A DNA stretch of 64,000 bases from NCBI GenBank assembly GCA_021234155.1, contig JAJEKV010000003.1:25392874-25456873 (forward strand). The letters are read 5' to 3'. This document shows, in pieces, positions 24,181 through 36,015 of this stretch. Each line of letters starts with the position of its first letter. Positions within the stretch are counted from its first letter, which is position 1. A model generated the notes under the pieces. The model did no database searches and was not told the DNA's origin. It saw nothing but the letters and a program-made list of their open reading frames with translations. The position numbers and the translations under genes were made by a program. The DNA is from Isoetes taiwanensis (taxonomy: Eukaryota > Streptophyta > Lycopodiopsida > Isoetales > Isoetaceae).

Positions 24181-24714
24181 TACACTCGTCAAGCGAACAG
24201 GAAACGCAGACAGGTTCTATATCAAGTGGATGACTGGGTATTCATTAGAATCATTAAGGAAAGACGTGCTCCTTCCGAACAGAAAAAGCACAAGCTTCTT
24301 ACCAGGTTTTATGGACCTTTCAGGATCATTGAAAAGATAAATGATAATGTTTACAGGTTGGAATTGCCCGATACTTGGAAGATGCATAATTCTTTTAATG
24401 TGGAATATCTCAGGCCATTTAAAGGAGTTAACCCACAATTAGTGCCGCAAGCATCAGAACCAGTGTTAGTGGATGACAATCCAGTATACTAACCTGAAAT
24501 GATTATGAGGCATAAGGGTCGCGGTCTTAAACGCAGATATTTGGTAAAGTATAAGGACGTGCCACATACTGAGGCGGAATGGAAATCAGAGGATTATTTT
24601 GAACATTACTTACCTCTGTTGGAAGCTTACAGAGAAGTCTATCTGCGCAGTGAATGTAACAGGCCTATATTATTTCCAGGGGGGTCATCTACTTTGCCAA
24701 CTGAGGACAGTTGA
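24181..24714 (+). pseudogene. Ty3/gypsy (chromovirus-type) integrase C-terminus and chromodomain
   Basis: The open frame begins inside integrase (YTRQANRKRR, then VDDWVFIRI). It continues with the GPF/Y module (KLLTRFYGPFRIIEKI, VYRLELP, HNSFNVEYLRPF) and then a chromodomain-like segment (GRGLKRRYLVKYKDVPHTEA, EWKSEDYF). One in-frame TAA (24490-24492) separates the two modules. Everything upstream (gag, protease, RT, RNase H, integrase core) is missing, so this is the 3' remnant of a chromovirus lineage element. The matching LTR follows. Confidence 0.85.
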
Positions 24715-24730
24715 TTCTTTACCCCGACGG

Positions 24731-25230
24731 GCTGTTACGAATACATTCTAAAAGTTAGAATGTTATGAGAAAGTCCAGACTTTTATACAACCATGGCATT
24801 AGAATTAGCTATTCTAATTGTCATGCCAATCATAGTGCACCATAGAAATAGAATTAGCTACTCTATTATTGGCTATCTATGATTGGAGGAGTTTAAAGAA
24901 TAGATGATGCTAATCTTAGTCTGGTGTATTACAGGAGCCAGAGCTAATAATGGATGAGAGGACAAGAATAGATCCTTGATGGTTTATAAGAACATGTTGT
25001 GGAAATAATGGGGCATTATTGGTTGTCTCCTAGAAGATTGGCTTTGCTCAGATTGCATCATAGTTCAGGGGAGGGACTAGCGGCGGAGTCTTCGAGGCTC
25101 CTGGCGATTAACTTCATTGTTTGAAGTGCTAGTTCCGTGGTCGGGCGGTTGGACTATTACTTAACTCCTGTTGTTCTCAATATTTCTCTTATTGAATACA
25201 CAATCCACTTTTAGTGCTCGTGTTTGTCAA
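24731..25230 (+). mobile_element. 3' LTR of the chromovirus-type remnant
   Basis: It starts TGTTACGAATAC 16 bases after the pol stop, as expected for a 3' LTR. A weak TATA-like TTTATAAG lies at ~24,981, followed by a GC-rich leader. The exact 3' boundary was not found because no partner LTR is in the window. Confidence 0.5.
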
Positions 25231-27185
25231 CTATATCTTTCAATCAATTGCCTTTTAGGTTCAACATAAACACTTGCTTAGTGAATGTGATTGCAAAACA
25301 CTAGAGCTAAGTCAAATGGATATGAAAGCATGGGGCTTTTTTGTCAAAGAGCAAAGGTATTTTATTCTACTTTGTAATACAAAAACTACATGCAAAACCA
25401 AATTATACATAGATGTAAATGAACATCGAAACCAAATTATGCACTCTCTTCTCATTGTTGACTTATCATTTACAAGTTCCAAGCTAATCTCCAGCAACAT
25501 TGGACACTATTACTATGCTAAAGCATATAGTTCTCAACAATCTAAAGTAGAATGCACACAAAATTCCAGTTACAAGTTTCCAACTTTAGTCCAGCGCTAA
25601 CTACGCCAGCTTATCTCACCATTTAGGTTTTTTGCTAGGCACCATTGCTATGACTACATAAAGACACACCTACTTATGCTCTTTTTGCTTCAACATGCAC
25701 TTGATCCTATAGCAAATCATTGATAAGTTTGCATGTATGAGAAAAGACCTTATCTCAATAAAGAAGAAGAAGAAGAGATTTTAACGTCACGCCACAAAGA
25801 CCACGTATCGTTGAGAGGTTCCCAACGTTTGCCCAGCAACGCTGGGCACCATTACTAGTTTATTAATATTTTTTAATTCGCCCGCCATTCTACGAAATGA
25901 ACTCCCGCCTTACTAAAATTCGCCCACTCCACGAAAATGAAATCTATGCTATTCGCCATGATTTCTACTGGACGCCAAACATTTTTTCATAGGTTCGCCC
26001 TCCATACTTACAAGGATCAGAGGTTTTACGATTTTTTCAAGCTAAAGATCTGGTAAAAGTTCATCATCAATTTTTCTTCATTTACATGCTTCGAATCAGT
26101 GTGTTCTGCTCCAGAAATGCCCGCAGAGCTATTTCTTGGATGAGAGTAGGAGCCTATGATTTTATTGCAAAGGAGGAGTCTTGCAAAAGTTTTAGTGTTC
26201 AGTTCATTAGTTAGGGCTATTCGAAATAGTTAGTGAAGCTGCTCCTATGTGTCCTAGTCAGAGATTTACCGAATGATCCTAAAATAGTAGGGTAAAGGTG
26301 AGATATCTTTCTTGGAGATTCTCGATTCAGAGAACCAACAACATACTGCCCCATTTTCTTGGCAGAGCAAAGATCATGGGACGGCAGGTCCGCAACGCAG
26401 TATTCAATGAATCTTGACTTTGCATTCTGTTGCAGAATCTTTAAGGGTTTCCATGCAGCGATTCCAGATTCGTGTTGCAATGTGCCATGTTTCAAATGGA
26501 TTCTCCTTACTAACCAAAACGGCAATGAGGTTGTTCTAATATTAAAGCATCTAGTTGGAAGGGTCAGGTATGGAACTCTTCTTGTTTACATATTGTTTCT
26601 TCATTGGGGTCATTGTGCTTATAAGTGATGAAGAAGAATGCATTGTTTTGGAATGCAGGTTTTATAGCTAATGCATTTGTAAGCTGTATTATGACCAGCA
26701 GAGCTCTGGAATATAAAGTGCATGCAGAAATATCGAGTACCCTTCTAGTATGTAACACAGCATTGTAAAATCTGGAAAGAATAGCTGCAAGTCTCTCTTT
26801 GATGATCATTTACGGGATTCATACAATAACAAAACATAAGATCTGCCTTCTTTGTCTCTAATGAAGGAATATATGCACTATTTCGCTCTGCACCATGTTA
26901 TTGTGTGGAGTACAGTTAAATAATATGTTGGAATGACGCCCTTAGCATAAATCGTCAAAGGAAATTTTGTATGGCGTTTTACCACTATGTTCAGTTGATA
27001 ACTCAGGTTTGTCAATTTGTAGTTTGAATACATGCTATTCAATCTAGTTTGTCTCACACATGTGGTTTTGTTTCAGATTCATGTATTGATGTTGTGCTAT
27101 CAGCAGCAGCTACGTATCAACCTGTAAGTTGGTGGGCTTTGCATTGCTATTATTTAATTGCTTACAGTAGTGAACTTAACATGGC
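25231..27185. other. No gene recognised; hAT-style motif cluster and retroposon tail
   Basis: Frames of up to ~100 codons (25,274-25,600 forward; 26,217-26,525 reverse) match nothing I know. At 25,758-25,795 a (GAA)n run is followed by TTTTAACGTCACGCCAC. The same 14 bases follow a (GATA)n run at 40,341. Read in reverse, both look like the 3' end and simple-repeat tail of a non-LTR element. At 25,875-25,995 the motif (A/T)TTCGCC(C/A) occurs about five times, resembling the subterminal motif of the 34-kb hAT. Confidence 0.4.
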
Positions 27186-27193
27186 AAGCCAAG
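27186..27193. repeat. 8-bp target-site duplication, left
   Basis: AAGCCAAG directly precedes the CATAGTTACC terminus and is identical to 39363-39370. It is not low-complexity, so coincidence is unlikely. Confidence 0.75.
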
Positions 27194-27289
27194 CATAGTT
27201 ACCCGGAACGGGAACGGAACGGGAACGTAGACCTAAAATCTGGAACGGGAACGGGAACGGTTCGGAACGGGAACGGCCAACATTCGAAT

Positions 27290-29029
27290 TTTTAAAATTT
27301 AAAAACAGTTTTGGCGTTCCCTTTGCCTCGTGATCATTGTAGAACACTTAGAATTTAAAAAAGGATACATGAAGACTACTTTGTAGATAAAAACATGCAA
27401 CCCATTCCATAAATACTTCATTTTTTATAAAACATTATATTAAAGATATAAAAACATAGTATTACATCTAGATTTCCAAAACAATAGAAATATAAAGTAA
27501 TAAGACAAAAGATTCATAGATGAGTTTCATTCAACAACATATATATTATATAAGTTTCGTAGATAAGGTCCAACGACATTGTTCACTCATCATCCTGCAA
27601 AAGAAGAAAACTTATTCTAAGTTCATATCAAAATAAGAATAAGAAGTTAAGAACTATCAAGCAACTACGATATAGTAGAATAAATATAATTGTTACCTTC
27701 ATTTTGCTCTTCCACAACGCAGAGCCATGAAGTAGCGCAACTAAAAAGCATTACTTCAAGTAGCTAACACAAGGCCCCCAAAAATGAACTTGTATAAAAA
27801 ATTAGCATGAAAACCAGTATGCATGTGGTTTTTTTATACAACAATTCACAACATAAAAAAAAACCACGTGTCCTTGCTAGTTTTGCAAAACCAATAATGG
27901 TCCATATCATGTTTTTTGTACTAATTCCAAATTTTATGCTAGTATTTAGAAATCATTATTAGTTTGTACGATTGTTTTTAATTGTACATTGATTTAGCAA
28001 AATCATTGCTAGTTCATATCATGTTTAATTATATCAATTCTATAATCACATAGTAGTTTTTTAATATTATCAATAGTTTAGAAGATGTGTTTTAAGCATA
28101 TACTGATTATGGAAAACCATTGCTAGTCCGTACTATATTTAATTATATGAATTTAGTTTTTACGATGGTTTATGGGAATCATCATTAATTTATAGAATGA
28201 TTTTTCTATATACATTTTTAATTTCATAATTTCGGATGCTTTTACGTGGTAGTTGTTGCAAATTTTGGACAATATCGAGTTTTTCTTATTGGTTCGAGAA
28301 CCATGCTAAGTTTTGCATTTCTAAAGTTTTTTGATGTGGTTAGTCACTATGCTTGTTAATAGTTTATTATTCTGCTAATCATATTATCAGTCTTGTAGTC
28401 TTCCAAATGCAAACGTTTTGGGCCTCCATAAAAATGCAAAGCTTCTAACTATAGAGAAAGTGTATATAATGCTTCATAAAATCAAATACCTTATCAATAA
28501 ACTTTGCGAAAAGAAAAAAAATGATGTGTCACGATTGGACATGCACAACACAAGACATTTTGAGCTACACAGATTGAACTGAAAGAAAACATAATAGGTC
28601 TTTTATGATTACAAAGCAAAAAGAGATGAACAAAGCTCAAGTACCCTCAAGTAGAATGTTTTTCAACCAAGAAGAAGCAAATATTTTGTCATGTACCTTC
28701 ATAACGTTTTAGACCTTTTAAAAGACAATCCCAAGACTGCCATCTGTTTTCCACATATGAAATTCCCAAACATTGTCGCCCCTTCTTAATTTTTGGTTCA
28801 CACCATGTCAACTTTATCTTTTTATCCTTCTCGTTAACTGCATTAATCCAAGCATACCAATAACCATCATGTGATGCTAAATGTGGGGCACTACCCCGAG
28901 ACACGCGAAAAATCAATGCACATCTTGCCATGAAAAATGTATGCTGCATGTCTCTGCAAATAGGCCATTTCCTGGTTTCAATGTGCATGCGACATATTAT
29001 ATCCGAACCTCTCTCCCGCCTGCTGGGTG
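27290..29029. other. AT-rich interior of the 12.2-kb element; one unidentified ORF
   Basis: From ~27,780 to ~28,400 short AT-rich motifs (CATTGCTAGTT, TATCATGTTTAATTATAT) recur imperfectly. On the reverse strand, 28,689-28,988 is an open frame of 99 codons rich in Trp and Cys (CEPKIKKGRQCLG, WQSWDCLLKGLKRYEG). Its composition looks protein-like but I do not recognise it; it may be part of a decayed transposase or captured gene. Confidence 0.3.
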
Positions 29030-29322
29030 CCCTTGTTTCCCAACTCGTATAGGACTAGGTAGTCAGCAAATGCCCAAGACTTTGTGACATCTCAAGACTT
29101 TGTGACATTAGAACTTATCGATTCCCTATATTGTTGATGTTAGAGTTGGGATGTTAGCATAATTTTCGATTCGAAGTTAGCAATCATACCATAATAAGGG
29201 GCAACTTGTTCACAAAGATAGCATTCTCAAGCTTTGTATAAGACATTTATGCAAAGTTCAAACAACCTACGATTCTATATAGTGTTTATGGATTGTAGAG
29301 TTCACTTCATTAATATTGTTAA
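29030..29322. repeat. Flanking duplication, left copy
   Basis: This block (AGACTTTGTGACATTAGAAC, AATCATACCATAATAAGG, GATTCTATATAGTG, TTCATTAATATTGTTAAC) recurs at 31,877-32,270 in the same order and orientation. The two copies bracket the 319-bp array exactly, so the array sits between direct repeats of its own flank. Confidence 0.8.
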
Positions 29323-31876
29323 CTTGTCTTGGTCCTTGCCGTGCCCTTATGTCGAGAAAGGGGGGAATTTGGGGATTGGCACATTCGTGTGGTGGATGTC
29401 CAGTTTTTCTTTTCGAGGATGTTTCCTCGGACACGAGCTACCATTTTTATGGCCGGATTAACAAATGGAGCTGTTTTGGTGCCCCGATACTAAACCCTAT
29501 TGAATTCGTAGGGTTTGGGATTCGGCACCCTTCCCTACCACCGAAGTGCTCGAGAACTTGCGTGCAGGGTTCCCTCGAAGGCTTGAAGAGAAACCCCAAG
29601 GGGGAGGAAGAAAACACCCTCCCCAGGTACTATATCCAAACTTGTCCTAGTCCTTGACGTGCCCTTGCGTCGAGAAAGGGGGTAATTTGGGGATTGGCAC
29701 ATTCGTGTGGTGGATGTCCAGTTTTTCTTTTCCAGGATGTTTCCTCAGACAAAGCTACCATTTTGACGGTCGGATTAACAAATGGAGCTGTTTTGGTGCC
29801 CTGATACTTAAACCCTATTGAATTCGTAGCGTTTGGGATTCGGCAGCCTTCCCTACCACCGAAGTGCTTTCGAGAACACCTTGCTTGGGTGGTTCCCTCG
29901 AGGGCTTGAAGAGAAACCCAAAGGGGGAGGAAGAAAACACCCTCCCCAGGTACTATATCCAAACTTGTCCTGGTCCTTGCCGTGCCCTTGCGTCGAGAAA
30001 GGGGGGAATTTGGGGATTGGCACATTCGTGTGGTGGATGTCCAGTTTTTCTTTTCGAAGATGTTTTCTCGAACACGAGCTATCATTTTGACAGACGGATT
30101 AACAAATGGAGCTGTTTTGGTGCCCCGATACTTAAACCCTATTGAATTCGTAGGGTTTGGGATTCGACAGCCTTTCCTACCACCGAAGTGCTCGAGAACT
30201 TGCGGGCAGGGTTCCCTCGAGGGCTTGAAGAGAAACCCCAAGGGGGAGGAAGAAAACACCCTCCCCAGGTACTATATCCAAATTTGTCCTGGTCCTTGCC
30301 GTGCCCTTGCGTCGAGAAAGGGGGGAATTTGGGGATTGGCACATCCGTGTGGTGGATGTCCAGTTTTTCTTTTCGAGGATGTTTCCTTGGACACGAGCTA
30401 CCATTTTGACGGTCGGATTAACAAATGGAGCTGTTTTGGTGCCCCGATACTTAAACCCTATTGAATTCGTAGGGTTTGGGATTCGGCAGCCTTCCCTACC
30501 ACCGAAGTGCTCGAGAACCTGCGTGCAGGGTTCCCTCGAGGGCTTGAAGAGAAACCCCAAGGGGGAGGAAGAAAACACCCTCCCCAGGTACTATATCCAA
30601 ACTTGTCCTGGTCCTTGCCCTGCCCTTACGTCGAGAAAGGGGGGAATTTGGGGATTGGCACATTCGTGTGGTGGATGTCCAGTTTTTCTTTTTGAGGATG
30701 TTTCCTTGGACACGAGCTACCATTTTGACGGCTGGATTAACAAATGGAGCTGTTTTGATGCCCCGATACTTAAACCCTATTGAATTCGTAGGGTTTGGGA
30801 CTCGGCAGCCTTCCCTACCTCCGAAGTGCTCGAGGACTTGCGTGCAGGGTTCCCTCGAGGGCTTGAAGAGAAACCCAAAGGGGGAGGAAGAAAACACCCT
30901 CCCCAGGTACTATATCCAAACTTGTCCTGGTCCTTGCCGTGCCCTTGCGTCGAGAAAGGGGGGAATTTGGGGATTGGCACATTCGTGTGGTGGATGTCCA
31001 GTTTTTCTTTTCGAAGATGTTTTCTCGAACACGAGCTACCATTTTGACAGCCGGATTAACAAATGGAGCTGTTTTGGTGCCCCGATACTTAAACCCTATT
31101 GAATTCGTAGGGTTTGGAATTCGACAGCCTTTCCTACCACCGAAGTGCTCGAGAACTTGCGGGCAGGGTTCCCTCGAGGGCTTGAAGAGAAACCCCAAGG
31201 GGGGAGGAAGAAAACACCCTCCCTAGGTACTATATCCAAACTTGTCCTGGTCCTTGCCGTGCCCTTGCGTCGAGAAAGGGGGGAATTCGGGGATTGGCAC
31301 ATCCGTGTGGTGGATGTCCAGTTTTTCTTTTCGAGGATGTTTCCTTGGACACGAGCTACCATTTTGACGGCCGGATTAACAAATGGAGCTGTTTTGGTGC
31401 CCCGATACTTAAACCCTATTGAATTCGTAGGGTTTGGGATTCGGCAGTCTTCCCTACCACCAAGTGCTCGAGAACTTGCGTGCAGGGTTCTCTCAAGGGC
31501 TTGAAGAGAAACCCCAAGGGGAAGGAAGAAAACACCCTCCCCAGGTACTATATCCAAACTTGTCCTGGTCCTTGCCGTGCCCTTGTGTCGAGAAATGGGG
31601 GAATTTGGGGATTGGCACATTCGTGTGGTGGATGTCCAGTTTTTCTTTTTGAGGATGTTTCCTCGGACACGAGCTACCATTTTGACGGTTGGATTAACAA
31701 ATGGAGCTGTTTTGGTGCCCCGATACTTAAACCCTATTGAATTAGTAGGGTTTGGGATTTACGCACCTTCCTACCACCGAAGTGCTTTCGAGAACTTCGT
31801 GCGCGGGGGTTCCCTCGAGGGCTTGAAGAGAAACCCCAAGGGGAGGAAGAAAACACCCCCGTGTACTATATCCAAA
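29323..31876. repeat. Tandem array of eight ~319-bp units
   Basis: Units begin CTTGTC(C/T)TGGTCCTTGCC at 29323, 29641, 29964, 30283, 30602, 30921, 31241 and 31559; the array ends at 31876. Unit length is 318-323 and is not a multiple of three. Units are highly similar, with differences at a few positions; the last is the most decayed. Because the unit has almost no stop codons, long frames (up to ~209 codons) appear in several frames on both strands. They change frame from unit to unit and repeat the same peptides, so I do not call them genes. Confidence 0.9.
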
Positions 31877-32270
31877 CTTGTCTTGTTTCCCAACTTCGTA
31901 TAGAATTTGGGTAGTCGACCAAATGCCCTCTGCTTTCTGCATCTCTTCCCACATATTTACATGTGACATTGCCGGGCATAATTAAGTTGAGATGCATCTC
32001 AAGACTTTGTGACATTAGAACTTATCGATTCCCTATATTGTTGATGTTGGAGTTGGGATGTATCTCAGAGACTTTGTGACATTAGGACACATTGATTTTA
32101 GCATAATTTTCGATTCGAAGTTAGCAATCATACCATAATAAGGGACAACTTGTTCACAAAGACAACATTCTCAAACTTTGTATAAGACATCTATGCAAAG
32201 TTCAAACAATTTACGATTCTATATAGTGTTTATGGATTGTAGAGTTCACTTCATTAATATTGTTAACATC
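31877..32270. repeat. Flanking duplication, right copy
   Basis: Counterpart of 29,030-29,322, somewhat longer because of an internal repeat of CAGAGACTTTGTGACATTAG. After 32,270 the two copies diverge. Confidence 0.8.
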
Positions 32271-34209
32271 TCATGGCCGCTTCCTCAAACTTTTAGATGT
32301 GAGCAGAGAACATATGGGTGCTCTAAGCATACGTATCGATTCGAATTTAGAAACCATGCCATAATAAGGGCAATCTGAATAATTGGGGTGTTCTTTCAAA
32401 GCCTTGAGGTATGCAGTTTTAGCCGTTTAAACAAATTTGATTCAAGCTATGTACAACGTGCAGGTCCTTTAATGCAAGTTGTGTAATAAATAGCATATGC
32501 ATTTGTAAGTTCAGTTAGGCCTTCAGAGGCACCTGTGTTAAGCTTTGAGAAATCTACTCATGTGTTAAGGTTTGTGGATACACTTGTTTTGCTTAGTAAT
32601 ATTGATGGCTTATATAGTTGCGCTATTACTTTGGTTTAAAGATCCGTGATGCTGCCTAATTTGCAAAGGGGTCCAATATCTCGAAGAGGCATTTTGTGAA
32701 TCTAGTGGTGCTGTTATTCAATGTTACAAGATCAAACGGATTCTAGAGTCGAACATATTTTGACTTCATGGCTATGGTTGGAAAACCATAGTATAATGTG
32801 GATAATGCGGTTTGACCCCATCAAAAAAATATACAGACGGATAAAAGAGCCTGGAAGCCATTAGATCAAGAATATTCCTAAAGAAAGGTGCAAAACATGG
32901 CAAAGTGGAAAAATAGTAATGCCTCTTCTCTACGGTCTGAGGCATAAGTCAGAAATGCTAGTATTATTTAAGTATATGTCTATAAACTATTGATTTGTCA
33001 GGTCTCTTTACATTTGTGTCAATGCAGAAGGGCATAAGTAGTTTATGTGTTATCCCAAAGGAAATTGGTTTTCAACACCTTTATAGAAAGCATGGGTACA
33101 ACATTGAGAAGTAAAAGATGAAAACATTGTAATGCATACCTTGAAAACTATTAATACAATGTAGGAAGTACTTGCTTCAACATGTTCAATTTGCAATAGC
33201 TTCACCTCCCAAACAAACATGGATTTCAAATGAAGCATGTCACAACATTCTTGCAAAAAAATTGACCAACTTATTGCATTGAACCATTTTGTTGCATTAT
33301 TTACCTATGAACATAATAAAGTTAACAAATGACGAATCACGATGTGGTTAACATAATTAATTATTTGGTGCAACGTTTCAATCCGTTTTTTTACGTTTTG
33401 ATTGTGATTTTCGTCTCGAAACCTAACTTGCACATCTGCCACTAAACCTAAATTCCGGATCAGCCGTCCTGGGAAAATGCTGCTGTCGAGAATCCGAAGC
33501 CTTGTGGAGGAATTGCCATGATAACAAGGGACGGCGCATTTGCTTCGGAGCTCTCCAACGGATCTACAAAGCCCATATAGGTAAACCTCTTACATGAAAA
33601 CATCCATCCGGTTTTTTATTTTGCAACATGGCTGAGGAAGTGCCAGTAACGTCCATAGCAGAAGTTTCAAAGTGGGAGCCAGCACATGTATCTTCCTATT
33701 GTCAAACGTTTTCCATGTGTTTGTGATGAGATTGAGCCAGTAATTCATGAAAATCGTATTTTTGGGATATCTTTCTGAGAATTCATGTACTGCATGTGTA
33801 TGTATTAAAAATGACATATAAAAGGCTATTACTTGAGATCAAGGCTGCTAGGTTTTTTGGCTTTTACAAGTTCTGATTTTAGATTGATGGTTTTGCAGGT
33901 GCTTTAGGTAAACAGCCATCATTTTTAGAAGATGGATTCTAACTTTCAGAAGGCTGATAGAAAGGTTTCTCTTGCTATTACTCAGCAGGAACAACATCAG
34001 AATGAAAAGATCAGAGATAGTCTAAAAGTTATAGGAAACAACAATAATGGAGCAAAAATAAAAGACAAAAAAACTATTTGGCCAGCAGCTTTGGTCAGCG
34101 GCTTAGCATATATATGTATAAACTAAAACCACGAGACCAAATGTGTGCATTCCTAACGTGGGAGCTTTGGCAATGGCATATATACCCCTAACTATTGTGA
34201 CCTTGAACA
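32271..34209. other. No gene recognised; possible exon at ~33,453-33,585
   Basis: An open block from about 33,465 ends at ATAG/GTAAACC. It encodes a hydrophilic peptide with ENPKPCGGIAMITRDGAF or, in another frame, a Cys-rich one. Neither is a family I know. A 64-codon Lys/Asn-rich frame at 33,932-34,126 is also unassigned. This could be 5' sequence of captured genes. Confidence 0.25.
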
Positions 34210-35713
34210 ATGGCAAAAAACGAGAAGATATTGGCCGCTGCCCTTGTTTCTGCTCAGAAAATGTATCATCTTTTTGGACTGGCAATCTTTCTCAGCGCTG
34301 CCGCTTTTTCAGACGCAGCTATTGGCAAGTTCTTCCTCTGTTTTCCTCATTCTCTTTGGCTTATATAAATAGGCTTGCAAGGTGCAGTTTTGAAGGTCTT
34401 TAGAAGATTATGCTTTCTTTTTCTGTTTACCTAGTGAAGCTTTTGATCTTTCTTTAGCTTGTTTATATAGATGTATAGAAGATACAGTTTTTGTTGTTAT
34501 TTGTGTTGAACTTATTGATCAGGGAGTGGCAAGCTTTACATTTTCCTTAGAAGATGCATTTTGGTTCTTGTTTACGTTAAAATGTTTTTTTCTTGTTTTT
34601 CCTTTTTAAATGCACCCTGAGAGTATAGTTCTCAAGGTCAATCAAGATACATTTTGGTTCTGGTTTGAGTCTCAAGTGTGGCAGATTATGGATAACTGAA
34701 GATGCATACAAGATGAGTCTCAGGATCTACTACAACTTTGAATTCATCATCAAGTACTAAAATTCACATGGTGAATGAATGCAATTTCACAATATGGCCT
34801 GCATGGATACCAAGTCCAGGGTATTCTCAACTATCAGTGCGCCATAACCGATCAGGAGAAGAAATTACATACAGCGGAGGCGCAGAGCTACGGCCCGCGG
34901 AACACATGGACATGGATGTAAAAAGTTCTTGGGGGAAGGATCTGGGCAAGAACAGGCTGCAATTTCACTTCTGGAAGTTTGAAGCCATGCCAAACAGGGG
35001 ACTGCAATGGAGTGTTTAACTGCACCCTATCTGGTGATCCTCCAGCAAACCTAGCACAATTCTCAGCCCTTGGGTTTCACCCCCATATGGATCAGCACCT
35101 TACATATAATATATATTATGTTTCCATAGTTGATGGCTTCAACCTGCCTATTGTTGTCAGTGCTTCCAATGGTTGCCCCCATGTTGGTTGCACCAAGGAT
35201 GTCAATAGTTTGTGCCCCAAGAAATATCAAGTTAAAGACAATGGTGGCAACATTACCGCCTGTAAGAGCTCTTGCCTTGCATTTGGCACTGATAAGGAAT
35301 GCTGCACTGGGGACTATGTCAATAAGTGTAAAGGAACTAAAACTTCTACCATCTTGAAGAAGTATTGCCCCTCCACTTATTGTGAAGACGCAGATGTGGC
35401 CACCAGTAAAGTCAGTGGGGGAGGATTTGGATCGTCGATATGTAGAGCAGCTGCAACAGTAGATACGAGCAGTTCTGCAACTTTACATTTAGGTCAAGCT
35501 CAAACAGGCAACAATACCAGTGGTCTTGGAAGTTCTGGAGTGTCTGAAGTTGATGCTGCTAACACTGGATATCTCCAACAAGGAACATTTGCAAAGCATG
35601 AGCCTAATGTTGGCAGAATTATGTACAAATACTGCTTTGTGAGCTGCGCAAGTCTACATGGTCATATCCTGCATTTTGAGGAAAATCAGTCTGGTTTTTG
35701 GAAATCAATTTAG
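34210..35713 (+). pseudogene. Thaumatin-like (PR-5 family) protein gene with frameshift
   Basis: Exon 1 (34210-34324) encodes a signal peptide; the core is MYHLFGLAIFLSAAAFSDA, preceded in frame by 17 further residues. The intron 34325-34723 starts GCAAGT and ends CTCAG, a GC-AG intron. The in-frame GT alternative hits a stop within 13 codons. Exon 2 (34724 on) begins the mature domain with VNECNFTIWPAW. The reading frame shifts at ~34,975-34,990, then resumes with CQTGDCNG, VSIVDGFNLPIVV, GCPHVGCTKDVNSLCP and CKSSCLAFGTDKECCTG, all thaumatin-family signatures with their cysteines. The usual segment between the WG and CQTGDC blocks is short. The C-terminus diverges and runs ~90 codons past the domain, Ser/Thr/Gly-rich. 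Probably a captured, non-functional copy. Confidence 0.8.
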
Positions 35714-36015
35714 GGTTTGCATATTGGTGGCCAGTCAAGGAGAAGTCCCAGCAGTTCCAACCAGTCAGATGGCATGAAGCATCTCTGATTCTGCAAGTAC
35801 AAGGATATATGATGTGTAATGCATGGAAACGCACCTTCTACGTCCTGCACCTTCTCATTACTCTTTGAAGAATAAACACCATGCATACAAGGATGCTGTA
35901 CTTTCAGCTGACATGATGCTTAGCATAGATCAGTTGGGATGGACCCAATTCAGTTAAATTGAAAGCGCTACACGGGGTTTTTGAATCTTTTCATGGTTTT
36001 CTTCTAGATGGGCTC

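Noticed and set aside
29316-31903. Long overlapping ORFs (up to ~209 codons) on both strands in the 319-bp array
   Set aside because: They repeat the same peptides, switch frame between units because the unit is not a multiple of three, and exist only because the unit lacks stops. No family resemblance.
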